Source of the DNA: Nocardioides salarius
GTDB taxonomy: Bacteria > Actinomycetota > Actinomycetes > Propionibacteriales > Nocardioidaceae
Assembly: GCF_016907435.1 (NCBI RefSeq)
Contig: NZ_JAFBBZ010000001.1
Span: forward strand, 1,612,001 to 1,676,000
Reading direction: 5' to 3'
DNA length: 64,000 bases
This document shows, piece after piece, positions 41,880-48,175 of the stretch. Within the stretch, counting starts at the first letter, position 1. Each line of letters opens with the position of its first letter. Position numbers and translations under genes: made by a program. The notes beneath the pieces were generated by a model. The model had not been told where the DNA came from, searched no databases, and worked only from the letters and a program-made list of their open reading frames with translations.

Positions 41880-42836
41880 ATGGCCTCCCGACCCGCACAG
41901 CGCTGGCGCATCGGCGTGCTGGCCTCGCGCGTCGGCGTCTCCGAGACACTGCTGCGCGCCTGGGAGCTGCGCTATGGGCTGCTGAGCCCCACCCGCAGCG
42001 ACGCCGGCTACCGCCTCTACGGCCCCGAGGACGAGCGCCGCGCCCGCGCCATGCAGGACGCCCGGCGCCGCGGCGTGCCCGCCGGCCAGGCCGCCGCCGA
42101 GGTGCTGGCCGCCGAGCGCTCCGGCAGCCTGCTGCCCGGGGCGCCCGCCCCGCGCTACGCCACCAGCGGCGCCCTCGACGTCTCCCGCACCCTCGACGAG
42201 CTGCGCGCGGCGATGGTCGCCTACGACGTCAGCTCGATGCACGCCGCGCTCGACCGCGTGCTCGCCGACGTGTCGGCCGAGACGGCCATCAAGGACGTGC
42301 TGCTGCCCTTCCTGGCCGGCGTGGGCGACGGGTGGGCCCGTGGCGACTTCGACGTGGCCGACGAGCACTTCGCCAGCGACCTGGTCAGGGCCAGGCTCGC
42401 GGCGCTCTCGATCGCGCCGGGCTCGCGCAGCGGCCCGCTGGCGCTGCTGGCCTGCCCGCCCCGCGAGCAGCACGACATCGCCCTCAAGGCATTCGAGGTG
42501 GTGCTGCTGCGCGCCGGCTGGCGCACCCGGTTCCTGGGCCCGCGCACCCCCGTGGCCTCCCTCGAGGTCGCCGTCGGGGTCATCGCGCCCGACCTGCTCG
42601 TCCTGGCCGGCACCGGTCCCGGCGCCTTCGACGTGGCCGACGCCGACCGCGCGAGCGTCGAGCGGCTCTCCGGGGCCACGCGCGTGGTGATCGCGGGCGC
42701 CGCCGCCGACGAGGGAGCCGCGCTGCGGTGGGGCGCCGAGGTGCTCGAGGGCGACCCCGTCACCGCTGCCCGCTCGCTGGTCGGCACCGGCCGCCGAGCG
42801 GCCCGGGAGGGCACCGAGGACGACGCGCGGCCCTGA
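41880..42836 (+). CDS. CarH/LitR-like MerR regulator with B12-binding domain
   Basis: 318 residues from ATG 41880; TAAACT ends 10 nt upstream and no ribosome site is visible. The N-terminal MerR wing-helix is WRIGVLASRVGVSETLLRAW ... YGLLSPTRSDAGYRLYG. The middle has a four-helix cobalamin-cap with W-x9-EH (GWARGDFDVADEHFASDL), the motif known from adenosylcobalamin photoreceptors CarH/LitR. The Rossmann B12 domain carries the lower-ligand His in PPREQHDIALKAF. Position W+1 is Ala, where Thermus CarH has a second cobalt-ligating His. It is probably a light-sensitive repressor; targets are unknown. It follows the sigma gene by 87 bp. Confidence 0.82.
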   Translation: MASRPAQRWRIGVLASRVGVSETLLRAWELRYGLLSPTRSDAGYRLYGPEDERRARAMQDARRRGVPAGQAAAEVLAAERSGSLLPGAPAPRYATSGALDVSRTLDELRAAMVAYDVSSMHAALDRVLADVSAETAIKDVLLPFLAGVGDGWARGDFDVADEHFASDLVRARLAALSIAPGSRSGPLALLACPPREQHDIALKAFEVVLLRAGWRTRFLGPRTPVASLEVAVGVIAPDLLVLAGTGPGAFDVADADRASVERLSGATRVVIAGAAADEGAALRWGAEVLEGDPVTAARSLVGTGRRAAREGTEDDARP

Positions 42837-43023
42837 GGCGGCAACGTGCCCATGCACGCCGGCTTCAAACCTCCGCCCACCCGGACGGGTGAAAAGACCG
42901 GCGAAGACGGTTGAACTCTGCACCAAGCGGACATCACTGATGTGTAGGCAGTCCGGCGCACGACGTCGCGGCGCCGCCCCAGACACAGCTCATCCGTCAC
43001 AGCCGAACCCAGAGGTGTTGAGA

Positions 43024-43716
43024 ATGACGCACGAGAACGCCGCCCCGCTGACCGTCACGATGGTCGACGACCACGACCTGGCCGTGGCCGGCCTGCAGAC
43101 GCTGCTGACGCCGTACGCCGACCGGGTGCGCCTGGTGGACATGCGCCAGGCCCTGGCGCACCCCGAGGACCTCGACGTGGTGCTCTACGAGCCCGTCGGC
43201 CAGTCCGCCTTCGGTGCCGCGATGCTGCGCGACCTGCAGCGCTCGGCCGACGCCCACCCGGTGGTGTTCAGCTGGGCCACCGGCGACCAGCTGCCGACGT
43301 CGACGGCCAACATGTACCTGCCCAAGACGCTGACCGCCGCGCAGCTCGTCGTGGCCCTCGAGGACCTGGTCTCCGGCCGTCGCGTCCCGGAGGCCCCGGC
43401 CCCGGAGAAGGCGCCGGTCGTGGAGGCCCCGGCCCCCGCCCCGCTGCGCCCCGAGGCGCCCGCCGGCAGCCGCCTGACCCCGCGCGAGCTGGAGATCCTG
43501 ACCCTGATCACCGCCGGCATGACCAACGGCGAGATCGTCGAGAAGCTCAACCTGAGCATCAACTCGATCAAGACCTACATCCGCCAGGCCTACCGCAAGA
43601 TCGACGTCGAGCGCCGCACCCAGGCCGTCGCCTGGGGCATGGCCAACAACCTCGCCGTCCAGGAGAGCGCCGAGGCGTCCGAGGCCGTCGAGGTCGAGGC
43701 GTCGATGGCGGGCTGA
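43024..43716 (+). CDS. LuxR-type response regulator with Glu at the phosphoacceptor site
   Basis: 230 residues from ATG 43024, with AGAGG about 9 nt upstream. The receiver-like domain starts TVTMVDDHDLAVAGLQTLLT (acidic pair present), but the acceptor position reads DVVLYEPV, with Glu56 instead of Asp; the conserved Lys is in MYLPKTL. A Pro/Ala linker (about 125-150) leads to a LuxR/FixJ helix-turn-helix: RLTPRELEILTLITAGMTNG, then VEKLNLSINSIKTYIRQAYR. It is probably a phosphorylation-independent DNA-binding activator. No histidine kinase is adjacent. A strong hairpin follows the gene. Confidence 0.85.
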   Translation: MTHENAAPLTVTMVDDHDLAVAGLQTLLTPYADRVRLVDMRQALAHPEDLDVVLYEPVGQSAFGAAMLRDLQRSADAHPVVFSWATGDQLPTSTANMYLPKTLTAAQLVVALEDLVSGRRVPEAPAPEKAPVVEAPAPAPLRPEAPAGSRLTPRELEILTLITAGMTNGEIVEKLNLSINSIKTYIRQAYRKIDVERRTQAVAWGMANNLAVQESAEASEAVEVEASMAG

Positions 43717-43750
43717 GCCAGCACCACAAGCACGACCAGCACGACCCGCA

Positions 43751-43798
43751 CGGGCGGGGGCGTCGGACCCACACGGTCCGGGAGGACGCCCCCGCCCG
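43751..43798 (+). terminator. Strong hairpin, probable terminator
   Basis: CGGGCGGGGGCGTC (43751-43764) and its perfect 14-bp complement GACGCCCCCGCCCG (43785-43798) enclose an inner CGGACC/GGTCCG stem. It is 35 bp after the stop of the LuxR-type gene and before the iron-box promoter. It has no U tract, as is common in high-GC actinobacteria. Confidence 0.75.
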
Positions 43799-43850
43799 CG
43801 GTGCGTCCGGGGTCTCGTCAACCGGCCTGGAATCGGCGGGCTCAGGGTGG

Positions 43851-43869
43851 GAAGGTTAGCCTCACCAAC
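43851..43869. promoter_or_regulatory. Iron box (IdeR/DmdR-type) upstream of the iron transporter
   Basis: GAAGGTTAGCCTCACCAAC, close to the actinobacterial iron-box pattern TTAGGTTAGSCTMACCTAA. It lies 50 bp before the GTG of the binding-protein gene. Iron-loaded DtxR-family repressor should shut the operon off when iron is plentiful. Confidence 0.75.
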
Positions 43870-43918
43870 ACCCGGACGTCCGTCCGCGGCCTTCCCCGCC
43901 CGCTCCAGGAGACATCGA

Positions 43919-44944
43919 GTGAAGCGCAGCGCCCGCCCCGCCCTCACCGCCGCGGCCACGTCGGCGGTCCTCGCCCTCACCGGCTGCTCCGCGCTGGGCG
44001 GCGGCGACGACGCGGACCTGCAGATCTACACCGCGCGCCACTACGACCTCGAGGAGGCCTTCGCCGACTTCACCGACGAGACCGGCATCAGCGTCGAGTT
44101 CCTCTCCGGTGACGACGCCGAGCTGCTCGAGCGGCTCAAGGCCGAGGGCGACTCCACCCCCGCCGACGTGTTCATGACCGTCGACGCCGGGATGCTGTGG
44201 AACGCCGCCGAGCAGGACGTGCTCGAGCCGATCGACTCGAGCGTGCTCGACCAGGCGGTGCCGGAGGACCTGCGCGACCCCGACGGGCAGTGGTACGGCC
44301 TGGCGATGCGCGCCCGCACGGTCGTCTACGACCCCGAGAGCGTCGACCCGGGCGACCTCGACGCCGTCGACACCTACGCCGCCCTCGGCGACCCGCAGTG
44401 GGCCGGGCGGGTCTGCATGCGCGACGAGACGGCGTCGTACACCCAGAGCCTGGTGGCCAGCCTGATCGACCTGCACGGGCGCGACGAGGCCCTCGCGATC
44501 GTCCAGGGCTGGGTCGCCAACGACGTGCAGATCATGAGCAACGACGTCGAGCTGCTCGAGGCCATCGACGCCGGCGGGTGCGACATCGGGATCAGCAACC
44601 ACTACTACCTGGCGCGGATGCTCGAGGAGGACCCCGACTTCGACGTCGAGCTCTACTGGGCCAGCCAGGACGGCGACGGCACCCACGTCAACATCTCCGG
44701 CGCCGGGCTGGTCGCGGGCACCGAGGCCCCCGAGGAGGCCCAGCAGCTCCTCGAGTGGCTGGCCACCGACGGCCAGAGCGCCTTCGTCGACGCCAACCAC
44801 GAGCTGCCCGTCAACCCCGAGGTCGACCCCGAGCCGCTCGCGGCGTCCTTCGGCGAGTTCGACCGGATGCCCGTCGACGCCCGCGCCTACGGGTCGCTGA
44901 ACTCCGAGGCCGTCGAGCTGCTCGACGAGGCCGGGTACCGCTGA
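43919..44944 (+). CDS. Iron(III) ABC transporter, substrate-binding lipoprotein
   Basis: 341 residues from GTG 43919, with CCAGGAG 7 nt upstream. The lipoprotein signal ends in LALTGC. The mature part begins ADLQIYTARHYDLEEAFADF, the YTxRH motif of FutA/AfuA/SfuA ferric-binding proteins, and later shows PADVFMTVDAGMLWNAAEQD, RARTVVYDPESVDPG and a tyrosine pair in DIGISNHYYLARML, which ligate Fe(III) in FutA/FbpA. It delivers iron to the next two gene products. It is the first gene of a tight three-gene operon behind an iron box. Confidence 0.92.
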   Translation: MKRSARPALTAAATSAVLALTGCSALGGGDDADLQIYTARHYDLEEAFADFTDETGISVEFLSGDDAELLERLKAEGDSTPADVFMTVDAGMLWNAAEQDVLEPIDSSVLDQAVPEDLRDPDGQWYGLAMRARTVVYDPESVDPGDLDAVDTYAALGDPQWAGRVCMRDETASYTQSLVASLIDLHGRDEALAIVQGWVANDVQIMSNDVELLEAIDAGGCDIGISNHYYLARMLEEDPDFDVELYWASQDGDGTHVNISGAGLVAGTEAPEEAQQLLEWLATDGQSAFVDANHELPVNPEVDPEPLAASFGEFDRMPVDARAYGSLNSEAVELLDEAGYR

Positions 44945-44945
44945 G

Positions 44946-46703
44946 GTGAGCAGCACCGCCCGGGGCGCGGGGCGACCCGGGTGGTCGCTGGCGGTCGTGC
45001 TGATCGCGCTGGTGGTGGCCAGCCCGGTGCTGGCCGTCGCCGCCTACGCCCTGGGCCAGGGCGGGCTGCGGATGCCCGGCGGGGTCGCGGAGATGGTGGC
45101 CACCACCCTGGCGCTGCTGCTGCTGGTCGCCGCGGGCACCGCGGTGCTCGGCACCGGGCTGGCGTGGCTGGTCACCGCCTACGAGTTCCCGCTGCGCTGG
45201 GTGCTGAGCTGGCTGCTGGTGCTGCCGCTGGCGATGCCGGCCTACATCCTGGGCTTCGTCTTCCTCTCCACCTTCGACTACGCCGGGCCCGTCCAGGGCG
45301 CGCTGCGCTCGGTGCTCGGCGACGACCTCGGCGCACTGCCGGTGCGCTCGCTCGGCGGCGCGGTCGTCGTGCTGGTGCTCACGCTCTACCCCTACGTCTA
45401 CCTGCTGACCCGGGCGGCGTTCCTCGAGCTCGCCCCGACGGCGTACGACGCCGCGCGCACGCTGGGCGCCTCGCGCGCCCGGGCGTTCCGCACCGTGCTG
45501 CTCCCGCTGGCGCGGCCCTCGCTCGCCGCGGGCCTGGCGCTGGTGACGATGGAGGTCCTCACCGACTTCGCGACGGTGCAGTACTTCAACGTGCGCACCG
45601 TCTCGGTGGGGGTCTACCTGACCTGGAAGGGCACCTACGACGTCGGCTCGGCCATCTCGCTGGCGGTGCTGGTGCTGGTCTTCGCCGTGGCCGTGCTGGC
45701 CGCCGAGCGGGCGCTGCGCGGCCGGGCGCGCTACCACCAGAAGGGCGGGCGCGGGCGCGGCCTCGAGCGGCGTCGCCTCACCGGCTGGCGCGCCGCCGCG
45801 GCCACCGCCGCCGGGCTCGGCGTGGTGGGCGCGGCCTTCGCGCTGCCGGTGCTGCGGCTGCTCACCTGGGCGGTCTCGGCGCTGCGCGACGACGCCGGCG
45901 CCGTCGTCGACGAGCGCTTCGTCGACAACCTGACCAGCTCGCTGGTGGTGGCCGCGATCGCCGCCGTGGTGTGCGTGCTGGTTTCGCTGACGATCTCGCA
46001 CTCGCTGCGCCTGGGCGGCGGGCCGCTGGTGCGCGGCGCCGCCCAGGTCACGACCTTCGGGTACGCCGTGCCCGGCGCGGTCGTCGGCATCGGCGTGCTG
46101 GCCGTCTTCGCCGGCGCCGACCGGGCCCTGGTCGCGCTGGGGGTCGAGGGCGGCACCGGGCTGCTGGCGACCGGCTCGGTCCTCGGCATCCTGGTCGCCT
46201 ACGTCGTGCGGTTCACCGCGCCGGCGTACCAGGCGGTCGAGGCGAGCTTCTCGCGCGTCTCCCCCAGCATCAGCGCCTCCGCGATGACCCTCGGCGCCGG
46301 CCCGGGCCGGCTGCTGCGCCAGGTGCACCTGCCGCTGGCCCGCCCCGGGGTGGCGGTGGCGGCGACGCTGGTGCTCATCGACGCGGTCAAGGAGCTGCCG
46401 CTGGTGCTGATGCTGCGCCCCTTCGGCTTCACGACCCTCTCGGTGTGGGTCTACGAGCTGGCCTCGGAGAACTTCTGGGAGCGCGCCGCGCTGCCGGCGC
46501 TGCTCATCGTCGCCGTGGCCGTGGTGCCGGTCGTGCTGACCTTCCGGGCCACCGGCACCCGCCGGCCCGACGCGGCCGCGCCCGGTGGCGCCGCGGCGCC
46601 CTCGGCCCTGTCGGGCTCGCTGCCGCCGGCACCCGGCCAGGTCAGCACCACCCTGACCCTCGACCAGGGCCGGTCGGGCACGCCAGGCAGGATGGAGCAA
46701 TGA
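44946..46703 (+). CDS. Iron ABC transporter, fused permease
   Basis: 585 residues from GTG 44946, one base after the binding-protein stop. It has about twelve membrane helices in two homologous halves, with coupling loops LAPTAYDAARTLGASRARAF and FSRVSPSISASAMTLGAGPG, as in SfuB/FbpB iron permeases. A basic, Gly/Arg-rich segment (HQKGGRGRGLERRR) joins the halves. The Pro/Ala-rich tail after about residue 540 looks disordered. Its end overlaps the ATPase start by four bases (ATGA). Confidence 0.92.
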   Translation: MSSTARGAGRPGWSLAVVLIALVVASPVLAVAAYALGQGGLRMPGGVAEMVATTLALLLLVAAGTAVLGTGLAWLVTAYEFPLRWVLSWLLVLPLAMPAYILGFVFLSTFDYAGPVQGALRSVLGDDLGALPVRSLGGAVVVLVLTLYPYVYLLTRAAFLELAPTAYDAARTLGASRARAFRTVLLPLARPSLAAGLALVTMEVLTDFATVQYFNVRTVSVGVYLTWKGTYDVGSAISLAVLVLVFAVAVLAAERALRGRARYHQKGGRGRGLERRRLTGWRAAAATAAGLGVVGAAFALPVLRLLTWAVSALRDDAGAVVDERFVDNLTSSLVVAAIAAVVCVLVSLTISHSLRLGGGPLVRGAAQVTTFGYAVPGAVVGIGVLAVFAGADRALVALGVEGGTGLLATGSVLGILVAYVVRFTAPAYQAVEASFSRVSPSISASAMTLGAGPGRLLRQVHLPLARPGVAVAATLVLIDAVKELPLVLMLRPFGFTTLSVWVYELASENFWERAALPALLIVAVAVVPVVLTFRATGTRRPDAAAPGGAAAPSALSGSLPPAPGQVSTTLTLDQGRSGTPGRMEQ

Positions 46704-47827
46704 CCAGCACCCGCAGCGGCGGCGCCACCCAGGCCACCACCGTCGGCTACGGGACCCCGGCGCTCGAGCTCGTCGGGGCGACCAAGAGCTACGGCTCGCA
46801 CCCCGCGGTGTGCGGCGTCGACCTGGCCGTCACCGCCGGCGAGGTGGTGACCGTGATCGGGCCCTCGGGCTGCGGCAAGTCGACGCTGCTGCGCCTGGCC
46901 GCGGGCCTGGAGCGGCCCGACAGCGGCGAGGTGCGGGTGGGGGGCCGCGTGGTGGCCGGCTCGACGTGGGTGCCGCCCGAGCGCCGCCGGGTGGGGATGG
47001 TCTTCCAGGACCACGCGCTCTTCCCCCACCTCGACGTCGCCCGCAACGTGGCCTTCGGCCTCGACACCCTGCCCCGCGCCGAGCGGGCCGGCCGGGTCGC
47101 CGAGGTGCTCGAGCTCGTCGGCCTGGGCCACCTGGGCCACCGGCACCCCCACGAGCTCTCCGGCGGCGAGCAGCAGCGGGTCGCGCTGGCCCGGGCGCTC
47201 GCGCCCCGGCCGACCGTCGTGCTCCTCGACGAGCCGTTCTCCTCCCTCGACGCCAACCTGCGCACCCAGGTCCGCACCCAGACCCTCGAGGCGCTGCACG
47301 AGACCGGCAGCGCCGCGCTGGTGGTCACCCACGACCAGACCGAGGCGCTCTCCCTCGGCGACCGGCTGGCGGTGCTCAAGGACGGACTGCTGCGCCAGGT
47401 CGGCACCCCCAGCGAGGTCTACGAGTCCCCCAGCAGCCGGTTCGTCGCTGCCTTCATGGGCGAGGCCGACTTCCTGCCCGCGCACGTGCACGACGCCCTG
47501 CTGACCTGCGAGATCGGCGTCGTGTCGACGGTGCCGGGCTGGGGCCGCACCGACCTCGACGTCGAGGTGATGCTGCGCCCCCACGAGGTCGCGCTGCGCG
47601 TCGACCGGGGATCGCGCCACCTGGTCGAGCGGGTGGAGTACCACGGCGCGTTCGTGCTGCACCACGTGCGGCTGGCCTCGGGCAGCACCGTGCGCTCCTG
47701 GCAGCAGCACGACGTGCAGCACGCGCCGGGCACCTCCGTCGCGGTCTCGGTCGTGCCGGGCTCGCGCCCGGTGCTGCTGGCCGGCGACGAGGCGCTCAGC
47801 GCCCCGCCCGCCACCGCCCGCCGCTGA
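46700..47827 (+). CDS. Iron ABC transporter, ATP-binding protein
   Basis: 375 residues from ATG 46700 (GGATGGAG just upstream). It has Walker [22 protein letters not shown]-loop VFQDHALFPH, signature ELSGGEQQRVALARAL, Walker B VVLLDEPFSSLDAN and H-loop VVTHDQTEALSLGD. The C-terminal TOBE-like part is about 120 residues (LDVEVMLRPHEVALRVDRGS), as in FbpC/SfuC. A 20-residue Thr/Gly-rich extension precedes the domain. Its TGA stop is the first triplet of repeat array 3. Confidence 0.92.
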   Translation: MTSTRSGGATQATTVGYGTPALELVGATKSYGSHPAVCGVDLAVTAGEVVTVIGPSGCGKSTLLRLAAGLERPDSGEVRVGGRVVAGSTWVPPERRRVGMVFQDHALFPHLDVARNVAFGLDTLPRAERAGRVAEVLELVGLGHLGHRHPHELSGGEQQRVALARALAPRPTVVLLDEPFSSLDANLRTQVRTQTLEALHETGSAALVVTHDQTEALSLGDRLAVLKDGLLRQVGTPSEVYESPSSRFVAAFMGEADFLPAHVHDALLTCEIGVVSTVPGWGRTDLDVEVMLRPHEVALRVDRGSRHLVERVEYHGAFVLHHVRLASGSTVRSWQQHDVQHAPGTSVAVSVVPGSRPVLLAGDEALSAPPATARR

Positions 47828-48175
47828 CCCGGCCCATGTCTCGCGCTGACCCGGCCTGGATCTCGCGTCGACCCGGCCCGAACCTCGTGTCCGCGCGACC
47901 AGGCACGCCGGGGTCGAGAGCCGGGGCACTGCCGAGGCGGCTCCTCGAGCGGGTGACCAGACTGCCGCGGAAGGTCGGCAGGAGGTCTGCGCCGGGTCGG
48001 GGCGAAGATCGGGCCGGGTCAGGGGGAAGTTCAGGCCGGGTCGGCGGGAGATCTGCGCCGGGTCAGGGGGAAGTTCAGGCCGGGTCGGCGGGAGATCTGC
48101 GCCGGGTCAGGGGGAAGTTCAGGCCGGGTCGGCGGGAGATCTGCGCCGGGTCGGGGGGAAGTTTGCGCCGGGTCG
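47825..48175. repeat. 22-bp tandem repeat array 3, two inverted halves
   Basis: Left: three units (47825-47846, 47847-47868, 47869-47890) starting TGACCCGGCC or CGACCCGGCC, the first triplet being the ATPase stop. A unique 87-bp segment follows. Right: nine inverted units from 47978 to 48175, each exactly 22 bp; units from 48022 alternate GGGGGAAGTTCAGG and GCGGGAGATCTGCG, forming three near-identical 44-bp dimers. The right-hand end lies inside the 3' end of the convergent NRPS-like gene, which reads through two and a half units. Confidence 0.92.

Noticed and set aside
42837-43023. Riboswitch or small RNA between the CarH-like and LuxR-type genes
   Set aside because: No conserved aptamer motif or convincing fold could be identified by eye.
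47825-48175. Repeat arrays considered as CRISPR
   Set aside because: Units are contiguous 22-mers without unique spacers between repeats, and no cas gene is in the window.
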